Shown here one piece after another: positions 27,349 through 35,506 of a DNA stretch of 64,000 nt. The first letter of the stretch is position 1. Each line of letters begins with the position of its first letter. Below the pieces are notes generated by a model, which worked only from the letters and a program-made list of their open reading frames with translations, had not been told where the DNA came from and searched no databases. The stretch lies in the NCBI GenBank assembly GCA_963847515.1, contig CAWKAA010000005.1, forward strand, positions 496,001 through 560,000, read 5' to 3'. Position numbers and translations under genes: made by a program. This stretch comes from QHXW01 sp963847515 (GTDB taxonomy: Bacteria > Acidobacteriota > Terriglobia > Bryobacterales > Bryobacteraceae).

Positions 27349-29427
27349 ATGATCCGCCCGCCGTCTCTTGCTCTTGCTCTTTTTCTAGCGGTCTCGGCCC
27401 ACGCGGCGGCCCCTCCTGACGCTGCCCGGATTGCCCGCTCCGTCACCATCTACCGCGACAATTACGGCGTGCCGCACATTTACGGTCCCACGGATGCGAG
27501 CTGCGTCTTTGGCTACGGCTACGCGCAGGCCGAGGACAACTTCTGGCAGATCGAAGACGGCTACATACGCGCTACCGGCCGCGCTTCTGAAGTCTACGGA
27601 GAGAAGACTTTGAATGACGATCTGGCGGTGCGGGCGCTCGAAATTCCGCGGCTCTCCCAGCTCGAATACGAGCACGCGCCGCCGCGCATCCGCCAATTGA
27701 TGGAAGCGCTCACCGGCGCCTACAACTTCTATCTGGAACGCCACCCGCAGGTCAAACCCCGGCTCATCACGCATTTCGAGCCGTGGCAGCCGTTTGCCCT
27801 GATGCGCTACTCCATCTACTATCTTTTCCTGTTTCAACAGACTGGCGTCAGCAGCCCGCAGATTCGCGACGCCGCGCGCGAGCAGGGCTCAAACATGTGG
27901 GCCATCGCGCCTTCCAAGAGTGCCACCGGCCACGCCATGCTGTTGATCAACCCGCACCAGCCATTCTTTGGGCCGGGCCAGTATTACGAAGGCCACGTCC
28001 ACTCAGACGAAGGTTGGAACATGTCCGGGGCTTCGTTTTTCGGGAGGGCGTTCCCAAGCATCGGACACAACGAATACCTGGGTTGGAGCCACACCGTCAA
28101 CAAGCCCGATGTCGTCGACCTCTACGAAGAGATGTTCGACAAAACCGATGACCCGCTGGCCTATCGCTACGGCGGCGAGTACCGGCGGGCCGTCGAGTGG
28201 ACGGAAACGGTCCGCGTAAAGACGGATTCCGGACTGGCGACTCGCGGGTTTACCTTCCGCAAAACCCACCACGGTCCGGTCGTCGCCTGGCGCAATGGCA
28301 AGGCGCTCGCCGCGAAGTTCGCGGGGTTGGAGGAGGGCGGCCAGATCCAGCAGTGGTATGAAATGACTCGCGCCCGAAGCTTCCCGGAGTTTCGAAAGGC
28401 TGTATCCCGCCTTGCGGTGCCCATGTTCAACATCGTGTATGCCGACCGCGACGGCAACATCTTCTATCTCTATAATGGCGCCGTACCGCGCCGCGCCACC
28501 CGCTACGATTGGTCGAAACCGGTGGATGGCTCGGACCCCGAAACCGAGTGGCACGGCTACCACTCCATCGACGAATTGCCTCAGGTATTGAATCCCAAGT
28601 CGGGCTTCGTTCAGAACTGCAATTCGACTCCTTTTACTACCACCGTCTTCGAGAATCCGGATCCGTCGAAATTCCCGTCGTATATGGTGGGTGAGGGCGA
28701 AACCGCCCGCGCCCGCATCTCGCGTCGCATCCTCTACAACAAGGATAAATTCACGTTTGAAGAGTGGGCCCGCGCCGCATTCGACACTTACGTCATCGAA
28801 GCAGAAGGCGAAATTCCAAGGCTATGGGATCGTTACCAGGCGCTCGAAAAATCAGATCCGCCCCGCGCCGCGAAACTCGCTCGCGCCATGACGGAGCTGC
28901 GCGAATGGGATCATGTGGGCACAGTCCAGTCCGTCCCCATGACCCTCTTCACGCTCTGGTTCTCGAAACAGGATTCCAAGGCCAAGGAAGATCCGCTCGG
29001 CACGCTCGAAGACGTGCTTAGTGACCTTCAGAGCAAATTCGGGTCTTGGGAAGTGCCGTGGGGTGACGTCAATCGTATCGAGCGGGCTCAATCCGGCGGT
29101 GAGGAGCCTTTCAGCGATTCCAAGCCCAGCCTACCAGTGGCCGGCGGCCCAGGTCCCGAGGGCATCGTGTTCAATTTCTACGCCCGCCCGGAGAACGGGC
29201 AGAAGCGGCGATACGGCGTGGCCGGTCACTCGTTCGTGAGCGTCGTCGAGTTTGCGCCCGAAGTCCAGGCCCGTTCCATACTGGTATTTGGCGAAAACTC
29301 CGACCCGCAATCGCCGCATTATTTGGATCAAACCCGGCTCTACGCGAACCGGCAATTCAAGCCGGCGTGGTTCACCCGTGCCGACGTCGAAGCCCATGCG
29401 GAGCGGAGGTACCATCCCGTAGAGTGA
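27349..29427 (+). CDS. Penicillin acylase-family Ntn hydrolase (AHL/penicillin amidase-like)
   Basis: The 692-residue precursor has a signal peptide (LALALFLAVSAHAAAP), the alpha chain (VTIYRDNYGVPHIYGPTDAS, FGYGYAQAEDNFWQ) and the autocleavage site GSNMWAIAPSKS with nucleophile Ser181. Beta-chain landmarks follow: LLINPHQPFFGP, GHNEYLGWSHTVNKPDVVDL and NCNSTPF. Processing would release a two-chain periplasmic enzyme. Members hydrolyse N-acyl amides, including acyl-homoserine lactones, penicillins or aculeacin-type lipids; the specificity is not readable here. The length fits the family. Confidence 0.92.
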   Translation: MIRPPSLALALFLAVSAHAAAPPDAARIARSVTIYRDNYGVPHIYGPTDASCVFGYGYAQAEDNFWQIEDGYIRATGRASEVYGEKTLNDDLAVRALEIPRLSQLEYEHAPPRIRQLMEALTGAYNFYLERHPQVKPRLITHFEPWQPFALMRYSIYYLFLFQQTGVSSPQIRDAAREQGSNMWAIAPSKSATGHAMLLINPHQPFFGPGQYYEGHVHSDEGWNMSGASFFGRAFPSIGHNEYLGWSHTVNKPDVVDLYEEMFDKTDDPLAYRYGGEYRRAVEWTETVRVKTDSGLATRGFTFRKTHHGPVVAWRNGKALAAKFAGLEEGGQIQQWYEMTRARSFPEFRKAVSRLAVPMFNIVYADRDGNIFYLYNGAVPRRATRYDWSKPVDGSDPETEWHGYHSIDELPQVLNPKSGFVQNCNSTPFTTTVFENPDPSKFPSYMVGEGETARARISRRILYNKDKFTFEEWARAAFDTYVIEAEGEIPRLWDRYQALEKSDPPRAAKLARAMTELREWDHVGTVQSVPMTLFTLWFSKQDSKAKEDPLGTLEDVLSDLQSKFGSWEVPWGDVNRIERAQSGGEEPFSDSKPSLPVAGGPGPEGIVFNFYARPENGQKRRYGVAGHSFVSVVEFAPEVQARSILVFGENSDPQSPHYLDQTRLYANRQFKPAWFTRADVEAHAERRYHPVE

Positions 29428-29434
29428 AACAGGA

Positions 29435-29995
29435 CTATTGAAACTTGATCTTCAGACCCCAGCGCTTGATCTGTGCGTGATTCACGAAGGAGGATGGAAG
29501 CGCATCCGCCCCGGGCCGGATCGGCGTGCGTGCGCCCGCTCCGGAGATCGGTAGGATAGGCGTCGCGATCTGCCCGCAGGTCCGCCCTTCGCGTGGCTGT
29601 AGGCCCGTCTGGAAAATGTCGGGCGGCAGCCATACCGTGGTGGCACCTTCATTCTCCAGGTGCAGAATCTTTGTCAACTCCTGGGCCATCGCACCTTCGC
29701 CAAGCACAATCGACGGCGCCATCTCTGCCTCGACGGGCGCACTCTCCGGAAGCCCTGGCGCTGGTAGAGAGGTGGTGAGGTGCGGCAAAGAATCCCCAGT
29801 GGCTGCCGATCCATTCGCCGGCGGGAAATCCACCGTTTCGAAAGCGGGTACGGCGTCCTTCGCCAACTCGCCCACAACTCTCTGCAAGCGCGCGCGGTAG
29901 AGTTCGCGATGCTTGTTACTACAGAATTCCTGGTCGCTGAGCCACCGGAAAGGCCGCCAAGGCGATTCACCGCAATATAAACATCGTGACGCCAT
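29435..29995 (-). CDS. Short zinc-ribbon-like protein of unknown function
   Basis: The 186-residue protein begins with CLYCGESPWRPFRWLSDQEF followed by CSNKHRE, a treble-clef-like Cys/His site, then a Pro/Ala-rich linker and a C-terminal segment ending IKRWGLKIKFQ. I have no function for it. Its promoter region (29996-30076) is AT-rich and contains the 9-mer ACTTACTAA, also found upstream of the pseudokinase. It lies directly downstream of the Ser/Thr kinase on the same strand, so the two may share transcription. Confidence 0.55.
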   Translation of the reverse strand: MASRCLYCGESPWRPFRWLSDQEFCSNKHRELYRARLQRVVGELAKDAVPAFETVDFPPANGSAATGDSLPHLTTSLPAPGLPESAPVEAEMAPSIVLGEGAMAQELTKILHLENEGATTVWLPPDIFQTGLQPREGRTCGQIATPILPISGAGARTPIRPGADALPSSFVNHAQIKRWGLKIKFQ

Positions 29996-30076
29996 GTTAC
30001 TCCTATACGAAGATAGCTTAGTCCCACCCCTAATTTGAATATTAACTTTAGTTATGACTTACTAAGGGTTGGCGGT

Positions 30077-31459
30077 TTAGTTAGGTGGGTTCTCCGGGAC
30101 ATTCGCGCCCTGCGAATCGCGATGAAAAGGATGTACCACATGGCCCATGGCGCGGAGGAGGGGGTTCTTCTTCCGGGCCCGATCTTGCGTCGCCTGCTGT
30201 TGCGGCATTAGCTCTTGTGTTGACTGCTGTTGAGTCGGCGGCTCGCGTGTTGACTGCGGTGGTGCTGAGGGCTCCTGTGTTGCCATGAGCGCAACTGGCG
30301 TTGCCGCGGGTGTAATTGATTCTACCCGCATCGGTCGTTTCGGCCGATACCTAAAGTCGGGAACCAGCACCAGATTAGCCGGCCAGATGAAAGGCAGGTC
30401 GGCAAGGTCCACTGACTCTAAGACCTTTCCGGTCGACCGCGATGAGTTGAATGCCCCCTGATAGGTGCCCCGGATCGCGAAAGCCGACACTAAGACCACC
30501 ATCAGCGCGCCGGCAGCCTGCCAGTATCGAGACCACGGTGCTGCCTCGCGCTGTTTCTCTATTAGAACACCAGCCGGCGTCAACGCTCGCGGCGCCCGAG
30601 CTGTCGCCTGTGTGTGCGGCTCGCTCCCGATCTTCAAACCGTCCGCCAGGGTTTCGAGAGCGCGGCCAAATACCTCGGCGGATTGGAACCGCTTCTCCGG
30701 ATCCTTCTCCAACGCCTTCAATAGAATTTCATCCAGTTCCGCGGGCAAGCTGGCATTTACCTCGCCTGGCCGCCTGGGCGGCTGCTCCACGTGAGCCAAC
30801 ATCAGAGTGAACGGGTTTTCAGAGAAGAACGGCTTGGTTCCCGCCGCCATCTCGTAGAGCACCGCGCCCAGCGAATAAATGTCCGAACGCCCGTCGGCTT
30901 CTACGCAACCGCGAACCTGCTCCGGCGATGTGTAATAGAGCGACCCGACGAGAGTCCCAGTCAGCGTGAGGCGGAGATCCGTCATGGATTTCGCCAGCCC
31001 AAAGTCCGTCAGCTTTAGCGTGCCGTCTTCAGTCACAATCATGTTCGACGGCGAAATATCACGATGAACCACGCCGTGCGCATGCGCATACTCCAACGCG
31101 GACAGCGCTTGACGAGCGTAATCCAGGCTCTTCCGCAACGAAAGCCGGCCTTCCGCTAGCAGGCTTGCCAGAGAGCGTCCGCGGATCAATTCCATAACCA
31201 TAACCAGGCGTTCGCTTTCCCAAAAGGCATTATGAACGGCTGCGATATGAGGATGACTTAGTCCTGCCTGGAGCTGGATTTCACGTAGGAATCTCTGACG
31301 CTGTTCGGGCGTGCTGGCTGCCTGCCCGGAAAGAATTTTCAGGGCTTCCACCCGCTTGGTGATCAGATGTTCAACCTGGAAGACCTCACCCATTCCTCCA
31401 CTGCCGAGCCGGGCTACGATTCTGTAGGTGCTAACCGTGTCTTCTGGTCGAAAACTCAT
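30077..31459 (-). CDS. Membrane Ser/Thr protein kinase (PknB-type), catalytically complete
   Basis: The 460-residue protein has a kinase domain (~10-270) with GSGGMGEVF, VEALKIL lysine, HRDISPSN and DFGLAKS, then one membrane helix (QAAGALMVVLVSAFAIRGTY, ~335). Its ~100-residue extracytoplasmic tail contains imperfect repeats (QSTREPPTQQQSTQELMPQQ). All catalytic residues are present; the RD-type loop reads HRDIS rather than HRDLK, so the catalytic-loop Lys is replaced by Ser. It is adjacent to a closely related pseudokinase, suggesting an activator/partner pair. Substrates are unknown. Confidence 0.9.
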   Translation of the reverse strand: MSFRPEDTVSTYRIVARLGSGGMGEVFQVEHLITKRVEALKILSGQAASTPEQRQRFLREIQLQAGLSHPHIAAVHNAFWESERLVMVMELIRGRSLASLLAEGRLSLRKSLDYARQALSALEYAHAHGVVHRDISPSNMIVTEDGTLKLTDFGLAKSMTDLRLTLTGTLVGSLYYTSPEQVRGCVEADGRSDIYSLGAVLYEMAAGTKPFFSENPFTLMLAHVEQPPRRPGEVNASLPAELDEILLKALEKDPEKRFQSAEVFGRALETLADGLKIGSEPHTQATARAPRALTPAGVLIEKQREAAPWSRYWQAAGALMVVLVSAFAIRGTYQGAFNSSRSTGKVLESVDLADLPFIWPANLVLVPDFRYRPKRPMRVESITPAATPVALMATQEPSAPPQSTREPPTQQQSTQELMPQQQATQDRARKKNPLLRAMGHVVHPFHRDSQGANVPENPPN

Positions 31460-31504
31460 GTTGTGATCACCTTCTTGCGATCACCATTAGTGGCAAAACC
31501 GGAA

Positions 31505-32611
31505 TTAATGGGTCGTCATTGTCATGTAAGCGAACACTGCAGCCGTTCCCAGCAGGAATGTAATCGCGCCTACTGCGACGGATATGGTTAACTTCGATAG
31601 AAGCGTATTTCCAAATATCGACGCCGGTTCAGTCTCCCCGGATTGGAGGACCGCCGGCGGTACTGGTATGGAGCGCAATGCAGGCGGCGCCACCGGTTGT
31701 TGCGGCTCTGGCCGGCTGGGCGCAAACGCGGCGGCGACGGCCGATGCAACCGCCGGCGAGGCGTCCTGCTCTCCAGTGATATCCTCGAGCGCCACTCGAT
31801 ATTCACGGGCGTTCTGGAATCGTTTGTCGGGTTCTTTCGCCAGCGCCATCAGGGCCAGATCGCCAAGCGCCCGTGGCACATCGACATTCACATCGGTGGG
31901 ATGCTTGGGCGGCGTGTTCACATGCGCCAGCATGATCTCGAACTGGCCTTTCCCTTCGAACGGCAAGCGCCCCGTCAGCATCTCGTACATGACTACGCCC
32001 AGGGAATAAATATCGCAGCGTGCATCCAGAGCCAGCCCTTTCACCTGCTCCGGCGAAATGTAACGGAGCGCGCCTACCACCGTGCCCACCGCGGTGAGTT
32101 GGGGATCGGAGACTACTTTGGCCATTCCGAATCCCCCCAGGCGGACGATCCCCTCCGGCGTGATCACCAGGCAGGAAGAGGTGAGGCCGCGATGGATGAT
32201 CCCATTGGCGTGCGCATACTCTAGCGCCAGTAGCGCCTGGCAAGTGTATCGAGTTGCATCCTGCCAGGCGATAGGTCCCGCTTCCAGCCGCTCCGCGACA
32301 GTGATGCCTGGAACGAACTCCGTGGTCATTACCAGCTGCCCTTCAACTTCACGCGCATTGTAAAAAGTAACGATGTTTGGATGGACCAGGCGTGCATGCA
32401 CCTTGATCTCGCGCAGAAAGCGGACGACCTGTTCCTCATTCCCGCTAATTTCTTTGGGAAGGATCTTTAAAATTTCAAACCGTTGCGAGAAAACGTTCCT
32501 TACCTTGTACGCAACGCCTGTCGCCGAGCTGCCCAGTAGCTCCACAATCTCGTAACCAGCGACCGTCTTGCCGATTTCAAATCCCATCGTTACCTCGTCC
32601 GAGTCAGACAC
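31505..32611 (-). CDS. Ser/Thr pseudokinase with C-terminal membrane helix
   Basis: This 368-residue protein aligns throughout with PknB-type kinases but lacks key catalytic residues. The HRD Asp is Gly142 (HRG), the catalytic-loop Lys and Asn are Thr144 and Cys147 (LTSSC), and the DFG Asp is Gly160 (GFG). The beta3 Lys49 and helix-C Glu68 remain, and the glycine loop is weak (GSSATG). The fold-determining SPEQ and DIYSLG elements are intact, so the gene is under selection for structure. A single helix near the C terminus (TISVAVGAITFLLGTAAVFA) anchors it. It sits 45 bp upstream of the active kinase gene on the same strand and probably acts as its allosteric or scaffold partner. Confidence 0.88.
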   Translation of the reverse strand: MSDSDEVTMGFEIGKTVAGYEIVELLGSSATGVAYKVRNVFSQRFEILKILPKEISGNEEQVVRFLREIKVHARLVHPNIVTFYNAREVEGQLVMTTEFVPGITVAERLEAGPIAWQDATRYTCQALLALEYAHANGIIHRGLTSSCLVITPEGIVRLGGFGMAKVVSDPQLTAVGTVVGALRYISPEQVKGLALDARCDIYSLGVVMYEMLTGRLPFEGKGQFEIMLAHVNTPPKHPTDVNVDVPRALGDLALMALAKEPDKRFQNAREYRVALEDITGEQDASPAVASAVAAAFAPSRPEPQQPVAPPALRSIPVPPAVLQSGETEPASIFGNTLLSKLTISVAVGAITFLLGTAAVFAYMTMTTH

Positions 32612-32695
32612 TACTGCTAAGTCACTTATGATTGTACGAGGTACTTTATTCAGCGGTCAATGAAACCAAGTAAGAGAGGAGGAGTATGCTACTAA

Positions 32696-32713
32696 AGTAA
32701 GTAGTAACTTACT
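32696..32713. promoter_or_regulatory. Palindromic site upstream of the pseudokinase gene
   Basis: AGTAAGT-AGTA-ACTTACT is a perfect 7-bp-arm inverted repeat about 85 bp before the pseudokinase start and 22 bp after the ceramidase gene end. The right arm extends as ACTTACTAA, a 9-mer that recurs at 30057-30065 in front of the zinc-ribbon gene. It could be an operator shared by the kinase cluster, or a weak terminator-like hairpin; no T-tract follows. Confidence 0.4.
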
Positions 32714-32734
32714 AACCTTAGGAATAACCTGTGG

Positions 32735-34147
32735 CTATTGCCGCCGTAACGGATAAGACTTCTGCTGACGTGGATCGATCCAGGGCTCGCCCCCCACTAC
32801 TCCCAGCGTGCCCTTCACCATCTCCTCCTCGACATCCAACGACCAGCCTACAGGACACGTGTACTGCACGCGCAGCGCTTGCGCCTGATAAAGGTCCAGC
32901 CGCACATTTTCTCGCGTCGGGATATAAAGGTTGTGTTCGGCGAAGTATCCGAATACCATGGCGGGCCCCCGCTGGCGCAGAACCTCTTTGATTCTCATAC
33001 CGATCTGCGCCAGAGGCTCGCCCTGAATTGCCAGCACGGTTAAACACCCGATCTGCGCGCCCAGCACTTCAACGAACCGGCAGGGATACTTCTGCGGAGT
33101 TTCCAACTTCGTCACCAAAAACTCTTCGTCGGTGCAGATGTATTCCGAAATGCGCTTTGGAAACGGAACTCCATCTTTGTAATGTTGGATCAGCGAGCGG
33201 ATCCAGTTGGTGTCGCGTTCAGGGTCGGGAAATGCCTTGAAGCCGATATCCATCGGGACATTGCGTGCAAGCTCCAGCGCCTGTTTGTAGGGAATCGGAT
33301 CGGCTAGCGGGAGGCTGATCAGTTGTATGTGGCTCTGGATCGGCCCGGAAACTTCCTGAAGCTTCCCACCTGCAATGGCGATAGCTGCTTGTGCAACTTC
33401 GTGTCCCCGCGCTCGGCACGCCGCCAGGAAGTCAGTAGTGCCCTCGGGAGCCAGCGTGTACTGGTTGCCGCCGCACGCATCGGCATAGATCGCGATCGAT
33501 CCGGGAAAAGTGTCTTCCAGTTCCTCCATGGCAAAACCCGGGTGCGACGCCCCATACATTTTGCGTGGCCCGAGTTGCGGATGCGTTGGATAGTTGAACA
33601 ACATCGCGGCCGCCTTGCCCGCGCGCATCACCTTCAATAACTGCATCTCATAGTCGGGCGGCTGGCTCAACTGTGCCCGCGTGAAATAGCCGTAGCCATT
33701 GCCGAACAGCAGTTCCACCGGCCCGTCTTCATGGGAGATCGCCTCGCGGATGACTTGAAAGATTTTCTCTGCCAGCTCGCGCCCATAGTCGAAATTTTCG
33801 GCGGCAATCTGGATCGGCCCCTGATGGTTATGAGTGGCCAGCAGCACCAGGTAAGACGGCGGAATGCCGAGTTCCCGTTCCACCCGCTCGCGCAGGATTG
33901 GCGTGGCTACATCCAGGCAGTTGAGATCGTAATTAAGGAAGACGATTCGCTTTGCGCCGTCGTAGAGCGTAAGCACCCGCGAGTGCAACCGCGCATACGC
34001 CACCGGCGGATCCGGCTTGTCGCCGCTCGCGCACAGCCTGGGCCGGTCCGGCGTAATATCGATCTTCGCCGTCCCTGCCCTCAATTTTACCGGGCTCGAG
34101 TGCACCGCCGCAGCCGCTGCTACCCCCAAAAACTCCCTCCGTCGCAT
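32735..34147 (-). CDS. Neutral/alkaline ceramidase-like protein, Tat-exported
   Basis: The 470-residue protein starts RRREFLGVAAAAAV, a Tat signal, then GTAKIDITPDRPRL and LVLLATHNHQGP. This is the N-terminal pattern of the neutral/alkaline non-lysosomal ceramidase family, whose zinc site uses the HNHQGP histidine. Further landmarks are FNYPTHPQLG and ADACGGNQYT. Length is shorter than classical ceramidases (~650-700) because the C-terminal Ig-like domain is missing. Related short proteins in Acidobacteria are of unproven substrate. It would act in the periplasm on a ceramide or similar amide. Confidence 0.82.
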   Translation of the reverse strand: MRRREFLGVAAAAAVHSSPVKLRAGTAKIDITPDRPRLCASGDKPDPPVAYARLHSRVLTLYDGAKRIVFLNYDLNCLDVATPILRERVERELGIPPSYLVLLATHNHQGPIQIAAENFDYGRELAEKIFQVIREAISHEDGPVELLFGNGYGYFTRAQLSQPPDYEMQLLKVMRAGKAAAMLFNYPTHPQLGPRKMYGASHPGFAMEELEDTFPGSIAIYADACGGNQYTLAPEGTTDFLAACRARGHEVAQAAIAIAGGKLQEVSGPIQSHIQLISLPLADPIPYKQALELARNVPMDIGFKAFPDPERDTNWIRSLIQHYKDGVPFPKRISEYICTDEEFLVTKLETPQKYPCRFVEVLGAQIGCLTVLAIQGEPLAQIGMRIKEVLRQRGPAMVFGYFAEHNLYIPTRENVRLDLYQAQALRVQYTCPVGWSLDVEEEMVKGTLGVVGGEPWIDPRQQKSYPLRRQ

Positions 34148-34230
34148 CGCTCTAATTTAGCGCAGGGCCAAACTGTTTTTGGTGGGACCCCGCGGCCTGC
34201 TAGCAATGCACCCGGGAGTAACAGCTCTCT

Positions 34231-35004
34231 TTAGGTGGGGTTTTGGTCGTCATCGCTTGCACGTTCCGCGGGCGCGGGGAATACGATTAGACCAGCCGAG
34301 AATGCAAACTTGATTAGTTCCGTCACGTTATGAATGTCTAACTTCTGCATCAATATTTTTCTGTACGTGCGGATGGTATCAACCCCCAGATTCAGACCAG
34401 TTGCAATCTCCTTGCTGGTTTTGCCGTTCGCTAGAAGCCTTAGCACTTGTTTCTCTCTTTCAGTCAGACTTTCCAGAGCCGGGTTCACCTCGCTCTTCGC
34501 TCTCTTTACCCAGTCCATTACCTGGGTCGCGACGTTAGGACTGAGATAGGCTCCGCCCCGAGCTACGACCTTAAGGACTTCGACGACATCTGTCGACGGC
34601 CCTGCCTTGGACATGAACCCACGCACTCCTGCGCGCACGGCGCTCTTCAAGATGGCGCTTTCACCGTGCATCGAAAGGGCGACGATCTTGATTCCCGGGT
34701 GATCCTTGATGATTTCTTTGATGGTCTCGAGTCCTGCCTCATAATCCGGGTCCAGATCGAAAAGGATCACGTCCGGATGCTGACTACTAAGAATGCGCAG
34801 GGTCTGGCTTCTCTCGTCCGTTTCCCCGATGACTTGGAAGTCCTTATGACGCTCGATCAGTGCTTTCACCGCTTCGCGGACAAGCCGCAAACTCGATACT
34901 AATAGAACTGAATACATGGATTGTAGCTGTCGACAGACACCGTTGCCATTTGCGTTCAGTAGGGGAGCTCGGAGCTGGTAGGCGGGCTGTTCCCTTGGCA
35001 TCAT
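34231..35004 (-). CDS. NarL/LuxR-type response regulator with atypical receiver
   Basis: The 257-residue protein has a receiver (~30-150) and a LuxR helix-turn-helix (~185-245, LTEREKQVLRLLANGKTSKE, GLNLGVDTIRTYRKILMQKL). The phosphoacceptor position Asp83 (LFDLD) and Lys133 are present, but the Mg-binding acidic pair is replaced by Ser37-Ser38 (LLVSSLRLV). Normal phosphorylation is therefore unlikely. The start at 35004 overlaps the stop of the upstream zinc-finger gene (ATGATG/TGA), supporting coupling; an internal Met at residue 30 is an alternative start. It is a DNA-binding regulator, probably phosphorylation-independent (inferred). Confidence 0.85.
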   Translation of the reverse strand: MMPREQPAYQLRAPLLNANGNGVCRQLQSMYSVLLVSSLRLVREAVKALIERHKDFQVIGETDERSQTLRILSSQHPDVILFDLDPDYEAGLETIKEIIKDHPGIKIVALSMHGESAILKSAVRAGVRGFMSKAGPSTDVVEVLKVVARGGAYLSPNVATQVMDWVKRAKSEVNPALESLTEREKQVLRLLANGKTSKEIATGLNLGVDTIRTYRKILMQKLDIHNVTELIKFAFSAGLIVFPAPAERASDDDQNPT

Positions 35005-35204
35005 TTGGCTTTTTTCGAGCCCGTGAGCTCTTCCGGGTGGCGCTCTCGCATGTGAACCTTAAATGCCGCCATGAGCTTTTTCATCAATTCTTTGGCACTT
35101 TGGTCCTCAGCCAGCCGGAATTCTTGGCCGCACAGCGAGCATTGGTACGCCATAGACTCACGGTTGGCTGACACATTGATAATAAGTTGTCCCTTTCGCT
35201 TCAA
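35001..35204 (-). CDS. Small C2H2-like zinc-finger protein
   Basis: The 67-residue protein (or 50 residues from the Met at 35153) carries CSLCGQEF followed by HMRERH, a Cys2-His2-like site of a kind rare in bacterial small proteins, and ends in a basic tail (GSKKAK). It overlaps the start of the atypical response regulator, so the two are likely co-expressed. DNA or protein binding is possible. No family name is certain. Confidence 0.55.
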   Translation of the reverse strand: MKRKGQLIINVSANRESMAYQCSLCGQEFRLAEDQSAKELMKKLMAAFKVHMRERHPEELTGSKKAK

Positions 35205-35289
35205 TTTTTAGAGGGCGTACGTTTTCATCTTGTCGCGTACAGGGAACAGGTACTATCGATGGCCCTTGGATTCTCGTGTAGTGGTTTGT

Positions 35290-35410
35290 ACTACAAACTC
35301 ACAACGCCAATTGCGTTTGAGTCCAAGCCCGGATTGAAAAACAGCTTGTGTTCCCGGTTTTCATTCGACAAGATGATTGCGTAACGCATCAAATCGGCAG
35401 TTGTGGTCAT
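35290..35410 (-). pseudogene. Remnant of a LuxR-type response-regulator C terminus
   Basis: In the 300-bp gap between 35205 and 35506 the minus strand reads MTTTADLMRYAI, closely matching the C-terminal helix LSTTAELMHYAL of the nearby NarL regulator (37077-37709). The DNA is also similar (TTCGACAAGATGATTGCGTA near 35366, against the regulator's 3' end at 37078). Only about 40-50 bp look homologous; the rest of the gap shows no gene apart from the SD GAGGAGG serving the kinase at 35507. Confidence 0.4.
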
Positions 35411-35506
35411 GTTTGCGGCGGGGACATTGGCCTTTCGATTTTGCTGTAAGATCGTGGTCAACGGATCGTACAATCGCGCACCCAAATCGAGGAGGTGACT
35501 GTCGCG

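Noticed and set aside
30180..30290. Direct repeats TGTTGACTGCTGTTGAG seen in DNA
   Set aside because: They encode the QSTQE/QSTRE repeats of the kinase tail and are not a separate element.
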